A stretch of 8,781 bases of DNA from Candidatus Poseidoniaceae archaeon (GCA_030741455.1 JASLVI010000057.1:1-8781); one strand, 5' to 3'; positions 1-7,266 are shown, counted from the first letter of the stretch. The notes: generated by a model from the sequence alone, not told the origin. A program made the numbers and translations.

Positions 1-244
1 TCCTACCTGTCCCTGAGCGTGCAGCATAAGCGGGACGATTTGGACTTGCTCCAGTGGGGTTGCTCGTTCCATCGACATTCAGGCAACCTCCGTCTTTCAA
101 CATCATTGTACACACCTGGTATCGTATCGTTTCTGTGGCATTGACCTGACCATCTCTGATCTTTCACTTCTGTGAACCACCTGCACTATGGAGAGGGGAC
201 TTTCCTCAGAGTCGAACTCTGTCAGCGGTCCTCTCACTCCCTCC
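1..244 (-). ncRNA. rnpB: RNase P RNA, 3' part beyond the window
   Basis: Catalytic RNA of ribonuclease P, which removes 5' leaders from pre-tRNAs. Read on the minus strand, the 11-base conserved block GAGGAAAGTCC (207-197, CR I, 5' strand of P4) directly follows a hairpin CAGAG-TTCGA-CTCTG (221-207) in the place of P3. Then come CTCCATAG (P5), GCAGGTGG (P7), a TTCAC/AGAA/GTGAA hairpin (176-163, P8-like), a GATC/GGTC hairpin (161-148, P9-like) and CCACAGAAAC (138-129, the J11/12 conserved block). AACCCCAC, GGAGCAAG and CCAAAT follow (61-38), with GGAG closing P5 and CCAC closing P7. A GTCCC/GGGAC stem (36-32 with 13-9) is P15-like and ends in AGGTAGG, the L15 GGU that pairs with tRNA CCA. CR V and the 3' strands of P1, P2 and P4 must lie beyond the left edge. 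The 5' end near 244 is estimated from a TATA-like box. P8 and P15 together point to type A architecture. The P12-P14 region looks compact and was not fully resolved. Confidence 0.9.
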
Positions 245-264
245 ATGTGTCTGTCAATCAACTT

Positions 265-273
265 CCATATGAA
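265..273 (-). promoter_or_regulatory. Possible TATA box for rnpB
   Basis: TTCATATGG on the minus strand lies just downstream of the surface-protein stop codon. Its centre is about 25 nt before GGAGGGAG (near 244), a suitable 5' strand for P1 of the RNase P RNA. It is a weak match to the archaeal TATA consensus, and read-through from the upstream gene is also possible. No protein gene lies between 79 and 283. Confidence 0.3.
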
Positions 274-283
274 CCCATCAGAT

Positions 284-3200
284 TCACTGGTAAGGGTTCT
301 GACCGACGTCAGCACCCTGTTGTTGAGCACCATACGGACCTTGCTGTTCCATTCCAGGAAGCGTTTGTTCAATCTGTTCCATGCGTTCCGTAAGTCGTGG
401 ATGGGAGCGTTTCTTTGGTTCGGTTGGACGCAGTCCAAAGATAAGCAAGCCAACAAGGACGAGACTGAGAACGACAAGGACACCTAAGACCACAGGATTC
501 ACTTGGGACACAGTTCCCATGAAGCCCTCACTCTCAGCTTGTTTCACACGAAGCGTTGGTGTTTGCATGGTCTCTGAACCCATAATTTGGACTTCCAGCC
601 ACATCGTTCCAGTTCGTGATGGAGTCCATGAGCCTTCGTAGACCGTTGTTTGACCAGGAGCAACTTCCAACTGTCGTGCATCCACACGGGTTCGAGCACC
701 GTTGGATTCAACCAGTTCAAGCACAATTTGGACATTACCATCGGCATTTCCATTGTTGACAATGGTTGCTGAGATTTGAACAGAGGAATCAACACGAACG
801 CTGTCACCTCCATATTTGACGGTCGGTTCACCAACGAAGGTGAAATCCGGAACACGTTGCTCAAGATCCCAGATATGGAAAGGTGCGTCAATGTCGTTGA
901 AATCTTCAGCGAATGCATTTCCTGCCATATCTTCACCCGTGACCCATATACGAAGTTCAAGCGGTTCGGTTCGCTCCGAATCGGAAATGATGTCATCAAT
1001 ATCGAGAACTGCGGAGACCGGTATCTCTTCACCAAATCCTCGTCCACCGAGAAGTTCCATACTGACTTGGCCATCGTACTTTGCAGCAACGTTGAGACCA
1101 AGTCCAGCAGGATGGATGGCATAATTGAGAACGAGCGAATCTGGATTGAGTTGTTCCATTTCACGAACAGTGAGTTGAATCGTTAGATCGGACCAATCCG
1201 ATTCTGGAATGATGGATTGTTGATCGGGCGTACGTATTCCTTGAAGGGATGGAGGTTGCTGATCAACGAAGATGGTCGTAATCGGTCCTTCACTCAGACC
1301 TCGCAAGACCGCTCCACTCGGCGGGTTGTACATCGAGAGATAGAGTCCATGTTCGCCGGGTTGGTCTGGTACGTTTCGTGCAAAGCTAAAGTTGCCATTG
1401 GCTTCAACAACGGATTCTTCTCCATTGATTCGCATCAAGAGATCAAACGGTTGCTCAATGGTTCGCATACTTCGATACCAAACTAATTCTCCATTGAATT
1501 CCATAATCGATTCATCTGAAGCATATGCTCCAACAGAAGCGACTTCGTTCATATCGATGAAGAGCGAGGATTTTGTCGTATCAAGCGTCAATTCACCACT
1601 GTATTGCCACATTGCATCATACAATGGAGCAACCATAGTTTGACCAAGACGGTCCATGAGTTGAATCGTTGGGGTTCGAACAAAGGAAGGATCTGGATCG
1701 AAGCCCCATTCAATACTGAAATTGACCACGAATGCACCTTGTTCTGAAAATACGTCATCGCCACCATCGATCATGCAGGATTCAACATCGACGTAAACGT
1801 GGTTGCTGTAGCATTGATTCTCCTCAGCAAACCAATAGATAATTGCAGAATCTGTTTCAGTAGAACCAAGGTTCAACTCTATCGATTCAATATCTGTAAC
1901 ACCATTTCGATCCCAGATTGGAATCTGCAGGACATTGGATTCACCTGGATGAAGCCATCCATCCTCATACTCTCCCCAAAGGAGGGCAAATTCCGTACCG
2001 AGTTGAGGCGTCCCATCCGAACGGATTTGGATGTTGAAGAGTGGTGTACTTGCACTCCCTCCTTCGATCATAACATTGCCAGCCCCATCAGCAACCGACA
2101 ACCATCCTTGAACAAATTCGCCATCTGGAGCCTGAGATGTATCCATAGTAAGCGTATACTCACCAATGGTTGCAAGCAAATCATCTGGCTTTGTTAATGG
2201 AACTGTGATGGCTTCATCATCATCGAGTAGTCCATCCATATCTGCATCATCAACCCATGAACGCCAAACCTTCGCATCAGCATGATGAGGAAGTGATGGG
2301 CTATCTCCGAGAACAAAGTTGATCTCAGTTGCGGGTGAAGCATCTCGATGGTCAAAGGTTTCGATATCCATTCCAATCAACATTGGAGCAATGGAATCCA
2401 TCGTGAAGTTTGCAATTGGATTGACTTCATAGGCAACACCCTGTCCAACAACTGGCGTGACTTCGAGTTCCATTTCGAGATTGTTCGCACTTGTTGGAAC
2501 ACTGTAAATGATTGACGAAACGCCATTGAGGATGAGATTGGTTGAACCCTTGTCCTGGCCATCGACCAAGAGGCGAACTTGTGCTTGTCCGGTACGAGGC
2601 ACAGCATCTTGAACGCCTTCAAACCCAAGATACGCATGGACTGTGACGAATGTTCCTTGAACCAATGAAGCTGAATGTGCATCGGTTTCGACACCTGACT
2701 GAGATTCGATTGTAAATCGCTTCAAGGCAACATCGTTCTCAATTCCATTGGCATGACCTAAACCGAACACATGATTCAGTGGCAGGGTTGGGCCGGTAGG
2801 GCTTACGAGCATGACATTCAATGAAGCGTATGGTTCATCATCCCAACTAACAGGCATTTGGAACGTGTGAGTGAATTGGACATAGGAGCCAGAACCTGTC
2901 ATCGAAATTTCACCACTTGCATCGATATCACTCCATCCGAGCGCATAGCCAGATTGTTGACAATTCGCCACAGCTGCTCCGTTGAGAGGTAACACGACGG
3001 TGCCACAGAGAACCTTTGATTGGCCGCTGTTTCCACGCAATGTGAAATCAACACTCCAGCCGTTGTTCTTGACGTATGAGACTGCATCCATCACGCCCAA
3101 TGGTGAAAGATCGAATGTTGAATTGACGGTGATCCAATTGGTTGAAGGTGTCAAAGTATCGACTGGGGGATTGACCACGATGGACACTGGATTCAATGTT

Positions 3201-5329
3201 GGTGCAGAAGTAACACTGTTGATGGTCATCTTGACCGAGCCTGAAGACATCATTCGAACTGGGATGTCTACCTCTTTCACACCACCTAGTGCAATTACTG
3301 AACCCAATTGCTGATTGAGTGCTTGAACCAGTGGCGAATTCGCAGCAAGGTTGAGGTTCAGAGACGCATCATACGGTGCAAAGATTCCACACATTGAAAC
3401 ATCAGCATTCGTTTGTGATGAGCCAATGGTGATGCTCACTCGAGCCATTGGCAAACCAAGAATGCCTCGATCGTCTGCAGCGTTGGAGAGCGCACTGTTG
3501 AGCGCACCCAATTCAGTCTGTGAAAATTCGACATAATAGGCAGTCTCGAAGTTCGAGAAACCTCGATTTGTTACATCGGACCCTGCAATCTTGATGTTCA
3601 TGTAAGGTGATTTCATCTCCGTTGACGATGAAACCGTGAAGCCAAATTGGTCAACACCTGAGAGCGGGAGAAGGACATCAAACACACCAGGCGTACTCGG
3701 AGATGTGGTCAACGTTTGGCAAATATTCCCATCCGCAAGACGGTTCTGCATTCCATAACTTCCTGCATCAGCTCCATCATAACCCCAATCGGAAACGCCA
3801 TCCGCACCGATATCGAGTCGAAGGCCAGTCGCTGGAATCGAGCGAACCGTTTCGACTGAGAAGGTATCAACAGAATAGGATGAACCTGATGATTGGAAAC
3901 GGAATTGAACACTTTGACCGACTTGGTCAAGGTTGGTATAGCCTTCAAGCGGATAGGTTTGCCATCCTCCATCATCGATGTTGGCTTCAAGAATTGGCGA
4001 ACCTGTTGCAAGAATCGATGTGGAAATTGCTCCAAAACCATTCGAGATTCGATAGAGGGGTGATGTCAGCGATCCAGTCCCTGTAACCAGACCTGACGAT
4101 TGGGCCCATGATGTTCCTGAAAGTGTCCAATCGTGAACCGCTGGATTTTCACTAAAGGTTTCATTGATGGCACCACTGATTCCAATACTGTGGACTTTAG
4201 GACCACCTGATGAGCCTGTAACCATGTGCATCTTGAGTCGAAGCGATGGTGTTGCTTCCCAATCGATGGCACCAAGATCTGCGGTTAAATCGGTCATCTC
4301 ACGATAGCCTGGAAGCGGTGTTCCAGTTGATGCATCGATCAATGTCCATTCAAAAAGAGCCCCTGTTGGAATCTCCGCATCGATGGCTAACAAGCCATAG
4401 GAGGAGGGTTCACTCCCCAAGGTTGCACCTGGCCCAAACGGTGCTGAAGTCCAGTTGCCTTCACCCGTAGAAATACCCGATGCTTTCGGTAAAATCTCAA
4501 CGTCATCGATGTTCCAACCCGTATAGGTCACACTTCCATCCGATGTACCCAAACCGAATCGAACTTGGAAGTTTGTATTTCCTGCGATGTAGTTTGAGAT
4601 CGTAATGGTTTGCGTGGTGTATTGACCATCATTTACAGTTCCTGAATTTGACCAGACATTGACCCAGTTTCCAGCCGTATTCTTTACGGAGACATATGCT
4701 CGGTCCCATGTCGAAGATTCGACACCAAGCCGCTTCTGGAATTTAAGATCCCATCCACCTGAACAACCGCCACAGTTCATCACAGGTGAAGTTGCCCAGT
4801 AGGTTGTTGGCATACCATTTGGATAATTTCCATTGTAGGTGTAAATGGCCTTTGTTCCACTTGTGACACCGTTTGCCTGTCCAATCGAAGTATCATAGCC
4901 CCAGAACCAAACATTGTTTCCAGAGAAGGTGAAGAGGTTCGTGCCCTCCATATCATACGTCCAGCCCTGAGGCAGGAGTTGGAGAACTGAATTGTTGACA
5001 TCCATTCCATCGTAAACGGCCATCGAATGATCGTAAGCTGCAGGTGAATCGAACATCTTTGCTGCTGATACAGGGAGTACGCTCTCGTCGAGTGAGAGTT
5101 CAATTCCAGAAATCGCTTCCCCACTCGGAACACTGATCGATGTTGCATCATTCACACCATCTGGATATGAGCCGATGCTTACAGTGCTGGTTTGACCGAT
5201 GGAAGGAGAAGTTGATTCGACGTTGAGCTCCGATTCTTCTGCAGGCCCAACCAATGGACTGAGCAAAGAAAATAAGAAAATAGATATCAGCAGCGAAGCA
5301 ACAACTCCGTTTTGCCGACGGCCACCCAT
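284..5329 (-). CDS. Giant secreted, membrane-anchored surface protein (CARDB-like and EF-hand-type motifs)
   Basis: A 1681-residue protein exposed outside the cell; the substrate or partner is unknown. Residues 1-30 form a signal peptide (RR, then a hydrophobic core ending VGPA). Residues about 95-284 form a MAM/jelly-roll-like module with CGGC at 186-189 and GWNIDDVEI at 271-279. An Asp-rich motif DIGADGVSDW lies at 506-515. Residues 1028-1039 match an EF-hand loop (D1028, D1030, D1032, G1033, D1036, E1039). Two Ig-like segments end in D-x-AGN (1081-1085 and 1467-1471). A CARDB-like adhesion domain spans about 1494-1585. A single transmembrane helix (about 1611-1633) is followed by a basic RPTEPKKR stretch and a Gln/Gly-rich tail. 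All eight cysteines are extracellular and fall into four plausible pairs. The ATG at 5329 gives a complete signal peptide. No protease or glycosidase active site was recognised. Adhesion, polymer binding or an S-layer-like role are possible. The frame is intact. Confidence 0.9.
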   Translation of the reverse strand: MGGRRQNGVVASLLISIFLFSLLSPLVGPAEESELNVESTSPSIGQTSTVSIGSYPDGVNDATSISVPSGEAISGIELSLDESVLPVSAAKMFDSPAAYDHSMAVYDGMDVNNSVLQLLPQGWTYDMEGTNLFTFSGNNVWFWGYDTSIGQANGVTSGTKAIYTYNGNYPNGMPTTYWATSPVMNCGGCSGGWDLKFQKRLGVESSTWDRAYVSVKNTAGNWVNVWSNSGTVNDGQYTTQTITISNYIAGNTNFQVRFGLGTSDGSVTYTGWNIDDVEILPKASGISTGEGNWTSAPFGPGATLGSEPSSYGLLAIDAEIPTGALFEWTLIDASTGTPLPGYREMTDLTADLGAIDWEATPSLRLKMHMVTGSSGGPKVHSIGISGAINETFSENPAVHDWTLSGTSWAQSSGLVTGTGSLTSPLYRISNGFGAISTSILATGSPILEANIDDGGWQTYPLEGYTNLDQVGQSVQFRFQSSGSSYSVDTFSVETVRSIPATGLRLDIGADGVSDWGYDGADAGSYGMQNRLADGNICQTLTTSPSTPGVFDVLLPLSGVDQFGFTVSSSTEMKSPYMNIKIAGSDVTNRGFSNFETAYYVEFSQTELGALNSALSNAADDRGILGLPMARVSITIGSSQTNADVSMCGIFAPYDASLNLNLAANSPLVQALNQQLGSVIALGGVKEVDIPVRMMSSGSVKMTINSVTSAPTLNPVSIVVNPPVDTLTPSTNWITVNSTFDLSPLGVMDAVSYVKNNGWSVDFTLRGNSGQSKVLCGTVVLPLNGAAVANCQQSGYALGWSDIDASGEISMTGSGSYVQFTHTFQMPVSWDDEPYASLNVMLVSPTGPTLPLNHVFGLGHANGIENDVALKRFTIESQSGVETDAHSASLVQGTFVTVHAYLGFEGVQDAVPRTGQAQVRLLVDGQDKGSTNLILNGVSSIIYSVPTSANNLEMELEVTPVVGQGVAYEVNPIANFTMDSIAPMLIGMDIETFDHRDASPATEINFVLGDSPSLPHHADAKVWRSWVDDADMDGLLDDDEAITVPLTKPDDLLATIGEYTLTMDTSQAPDGEFVQGWLSVADGAGNVMIEGGSASTPLFNIQIRSDGTPQLGTEFALLWGEYEDGWLHPGESNVLQIPIWDRNGVTDIESIELNLGSTETDSAIIYWFAEENQCYSNHVYVDVESCMIDGGDDVFSEQGAFVVNFSIEWGFDPDPSFVRTPTIQLMDRLGQTMVAPLYDAMWQYSGELTLDTTKSSLFIDMNEVASVGAYASDESIMEFNGELVWYRSMRTIEQPFDLLMRINGEESVVEANGNFSFARNVPDQPGEHGLYLSMYNPPSGAVLRGLSEGPITTIFVDQQPPSLQGIRTPDQQSIIPESDWSDLTIQLTVREMEQLNPDSLVLNYAIHPAGLGLNVAAKYDGQVSMELLGGRGFGEEIPVSAVLDIDDIISDSERTEPLELRIWVTGEDMAGNAFAEDFNDIDAPFHIWDLEQRVPDFTFVGEPTVKYGGDSVRVDSSVQISATIVNNGNADGNVQIVLELVESNGARTRVDARQLEVAPGQTTVYEGSWTPSRTGTMWLEVQIMGSETMQTPTLRVKQAESEGFMGTVSQVNPVVLGVLVVLSLVLVGLLIFGLRPTEPKKRSHPRLTERMEQIEQTLPGMEQQGPYGAQQQGADVGQNPYQ

Positions 5330-5426
5330 GGCTCGTCGTCAACTTCTCACTCAAAAAGGATTCTTGCGACGATAAATGGGAATTTGACCAACAAGCAATA
5401 TCAACCGTGTGATGCTCCATCGATGT
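5330..5426. promoter_or_regulatory. Divergent intergenic region, surface protein / rpiA
   Basis: This short AT-rich spacer must carry both promoters. GATAAATGG (5371-5379) reads as ATTTATC on the other strand. It could serve as a TATA element for the surface protein (start about 26 nt downstream, short leader) and, less clearly, for rpiA. CAATATC (5395-5401) is about 29 nt before the preferred rpiA ATG and would give a leaderless mRNA. No Shine-Dalgarno sequence precedes either start. Confidence 0.3.
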
Positions 5427-6128
5427 ATGAACGATGCTGAAGCCCTGAAGAAAATCGCTGGCGAGGCAGCATGTGAATTTGTCAAAACAGGTATGCGTGT
5501 TGGATTAGGAACCGGTTCGACGGTGAAATATACCGTACTTGAACTCGGCCGCCGAGTCCAAGAAGAGGGGTTGGAGATTGTCGGTGTTCCAACCTCCATC
5601 GCTACACAAGAACTGGCACTCGACGTTGGCATCCCACTTGTTGAGTTAGGTTCAGTCGATGGCCTTGACATCGTCATCGATGGCACCGATGAATTCGACC
5701 CGCACTTCCAATTGATCAAAGGCGGAGGTGCAGCATTGCTTCGAGAGAAGATTGTGGCTCAACAATCTGCAGCGATGGTCGTCGTTGCAGACGAACGAAA
5801 GCAAGTGGAATGTTTAGGTGCTTTTGGAATCCCCATCGAGATTACACCTTTTGCTTGCGATGTGACTGTAGCGGCATTGTCTACGTTGCTAAATTGTGAA
5901 GTTATATTACGCATGGAGGGAAGTGAGCACAAACTTACTGACAATGGAAATTGTATTGCAGATGCAAAGATTGGTCCTTCGATCAACGATCCAATCGCTA
6001 CTGAAGCAAGCATCCTAAATGTCGCAGGTGTCGTTCAAGTTGGCTTGTTCAACAACATGTGTGATGCGGTTGTGTTAGCAAGTGGAAACGGCGTAGACAC
6101 GCTCATGAATCCAAAGGGTCGATTGTAG
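5427..6128 (+). CDS. rpiA: Ribose-5-phosphate isomerase A
   Basis: Cytoplasmic enzyme interconverting ribose 5-phosphate and ribulose 5-phosphate, supplying ribose for nucleotides. The 233-residue product is close to the usual RpiA length (about 220-235). Visible signatures are GTGST at 28-32 (phosphate-binding loop), DGTDEFD at 85-91 with D85 and D88, KGGGAAL at 98-104 with K98, REK at 106-108 with E107 as the expected catalytic base, ADERKQV at 121-127 and a C-terminal VGLFNN at 205-210. The ATG at 5427 was chosen because MNDAEALKKIAGEAA aligns with the family N terminus. GTG 5409 and ATG 5412 in frame would add only six or five unconserved residues. It is transcribed divergently from the giant surface protein, and its stop lies one base from the 3' end of the convergent tRNA-Lys. 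It is intact and typical. Confidence 0.95.
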   Translation: MNDAEALKKIAGEAACEFVKTGMRVGLGTGSTVKYTVLELGRRVQEEGLEIVGVPTSIATQELALDVGIPLVELGSVDGLDIVIDGTDEFDPHFQLIKGGGAALLREKIVAQQSAAMVVVADERKQVECLGAFGIPIEITPFACDVTVAALSTLLNCEVILRMEGSEHKLTDNGNCIADAKIGPSINDPIATEASILNVAGVVQVGLFNNMCDAVVLASGNGVDTLMNPKGRL

Positions 6129-6129
6129 G

Positions 6130-6203
6130 CGGGCCTGACGGGGTTCGAACCCGCGACCGACGGATTAAGAGTCCGTCGCTCTACCTGACTAAGCTACAGG
6201 CCC
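6130..6203 (-). tRNA. tRNA-Lys(CTT)
   Basis: A 74-nt cloverleaf on the minus strand. The acceptor stem is GGGCCTG/CAGGCCC (7 bp) with discriminator G. The D arm is GCTT/GAGC and its loop contains GG. The anticodon stem is ACGGA/TCCGT with loop CTCTTAA, giving anticodon CTT, which decodes AAG lysine codons. The variable loop has 5 nt. The T arm is GCGGG/CCCGT with loop TTCGAAC, including one G-T pair. There is no intron and no encoded CCA, so CCA must be added after 3' processing. The 3' end is one base from the rpiA stop codon on the other strand. Confidence 0.97.
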
Positions 6204-6223
6204 ATGCCTGCCTCCGTCAGGTT

Positions 6224-6232
6224 GTATTTAAT
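6224..6232 (-). promoter_or_regulatory. TATA box for tRNA-Lys
   Basis: ATTAAATAC on the minus strand has its centre about 25 nt before the first tRNA base, the usual archaeal spacing. Transcription would start at or within a few bases of the mature 5' end. The element overlaps the TAA stop codon (6228-6230) of the upstream carbamate kinase gene. Confidence 0.5.
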
Positions 6233-7148
6233 CATCTTGTGACAAAGTCGTTCCAGCGTCACCTCTCATTGCAGAGAGTGCATCGCCTGGTTGGCAAAGA
6301 ATGGAACGCATAGAAGGTAATGCAACGATTGCATCGATCATGCTCTTGATTTTCGGGCCCATTGAACCTGGTGGAAATTGATCTTGCTTGAGATATTCTC
6401 CAGCCTGCACGACGGATAAATGGCGATGCTCACATTGATCTTCTTGACCAAAATTTGTGTAGACTGCAGGCACAGCTGTCGAAATGATGAGTGCTTCAGC
6501 CTCGAGATCAACTGCAAGAAGTGAAGATAATCGATCTTTGTCAATCACTGCTGGAATCCCGCTGTAATGACGTTCATGCTCAATCACAGGTATACCTCCC
6601 CCACCCCCGCAAATGACGACTGCACGTTGTTCGACCAATGTACGAATCACATCCAAATCAAGAACGTGCTTTGGCAGTGGACTGGCAACGACACGGCGAG
6701 GGCCATGTAAAGTCGTGGCAATATCCCAATCTCGTTCCATAACTTCGCTCGCAGAGAGAACAGGACCTACAGGTTTGGTTGGTAGTGAAAATGCTGGATC
6801 GTTTTCGTCAACAAGCACACGCGTGAGCACCATAGCAGTTCGTTCTGGCCGATGGCGATGTTTGAGAATACTATTGAGTTGAAGCGACAACGTGTGTCCA
6901 ATCATACCTTGCGTGGCTGCAACCCATTCATCCATCGAGTGGGATACTTCAGCATCCAATGTCATCAATTCCCCAACTTGTGGCCCATTTCCATGCGTTA
7001 AGACAACCGACCAACCCGCTTCGAGCAAATCGACAACATCGCTCATGACTTTGGCTAGAACAAGTGCATGTTCCTCGTTTTCTGAACCATTTGGTGGAGC
7101 GAGTGCATTGCCCCCAACAGCATAAACCACAATCTTGCTCACGAACAT
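6228..7148 (-). CDS. arcC: Carbamate kinase
   Basis: Amino-acid-kinase-fold enzyme catalysing ATP + carbamate <=> ADP + carbamoyl phosphate. It can make ATP from carbamoyl phosphate during arginine, citrulline or allantoin breakdown, or supply carbamoyl phosphate in the reverse direction. The product has 306 residues, close to the family's 300-315. Diagnostic segments are VVYAVGGNAL (7-16), LTHGNGPQVG (50-59), VLVDENDPAF (111-120) followed by PTKPVGP (123-129), SPLPK (156-160), CGGGGGIPVI (180-189), IPAVIDKDRLSSLLA (198-212), TNFG (231-234) and GSMGPKI (261-267). The ATG at 7148 puts the glycine-rich motif right at the N terminus, as in homologues. An in-frame ATG at 7280 would add 44 unconserved residues and overlap the divergent asnS start, so it was not used. 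No deiminase or ornithine carbamoyltransferase gene is adjacent, so the direction of the reaction in this organism cannot be told. Confidence 0.93.
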   Translation of the reverse strand: MFVSKIVVYAVGGNALAPPNGSENEEHALVLAKVMSDVVDLLEAGWSVVLTHGNGPQVGELMTLDAEVSHSMDEWVAATQGMIGHTLSLQLNSILKHRHRPERTAMVLTRVLVDENDPAFSLPTKPVGPVLSASEVMERDWDIATTLHGPRRVVASPLPKHVLDLDVIRTLVEQRAVVICGGGGGIPVIEHERHYSGIPAVIDKDRLSSLLAVDLEAEALIISTAVPAVYTNFGQEDQCEHRHLSVVQAGEYLKQDQFPPGSMGPKIKSMIDAIVALPSMRSILCQPGDALSAMRGDAGTTLSQDD

Positions 7149-7266
7149 AGTTGGTTCGGGTCCTGTTTGATGCTTTCGCCATTTTTTCTGCACAGCGTTC
7201 TGTTTGGTACCTTCCTGCAAAAGGTCGGACTTCAAACATGATATGTGAGAACGTAAACGGCGTGTT
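7149..7266. promoter_or_regulatory. Divergent intergenic region, carbamate kinase / asnS
   Basis: This 118-bp spacer holds both promoters. For asnS, TGATATGTG (7239-7247) has its centre about 24 nt before the ATG, which fits a leaderless transcript; no Shine-Dalgarno sequence precedes that start. For the carbamate kinase, the AT-rich run AGAAAAAAT read on the minus strand (7181-7189) is the best TATA candidate and would give a leader of roughly 10 nt. Both are weak calls. Confidence 0.35.

Noticed and set aside
1..78. A possible protein start on the minus strand (MSMERATPLEQV...), open to the window edge, preceded at 8 nt by a perfect GGAGG.
   Set aside because: The whole stretch lies inside the RNase P RNA. 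Its GGAGG, GGAGCAAG and CCAAAT are parts of conserved RNA blocks and stems, and 26 open codons are expected by chance.
207..221. AGAGTTCGACTCT on the minus strand resembles a tRNA T arm.
   Set aside because: It cannot form a 5-bp stem with a 7-nt loop, and no acceptor or anticodon arms surround it. It fits the P3 hairpin of RNase P RNA.
776..1186. Plus-strand open frames of 60-136 codons antisense to the surface protein gene (for example here and at 1799-2197 and 3703-4086).
   Set aside because: They have no recognisable motifs, no promoter or ribosome site, and compositions that mirror the long intact gene on the other strand.
284..5329. Possible tandem internal repeats in the surface protein.
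   Set aside because: The Ig-like segments share only the D-x-AGN ending and beta-rich character. No repeat with clear sequence identity was found by eye at DNA or protein level.
5409..5426. GTG (5409) or ATG (5412) as alternative rpiA starts.
   Set aside because: They add only MMLHRC-like residues not expected in RpiA and have no ribosome binding site. The ATG at 5427 aligns with the family N terminus.
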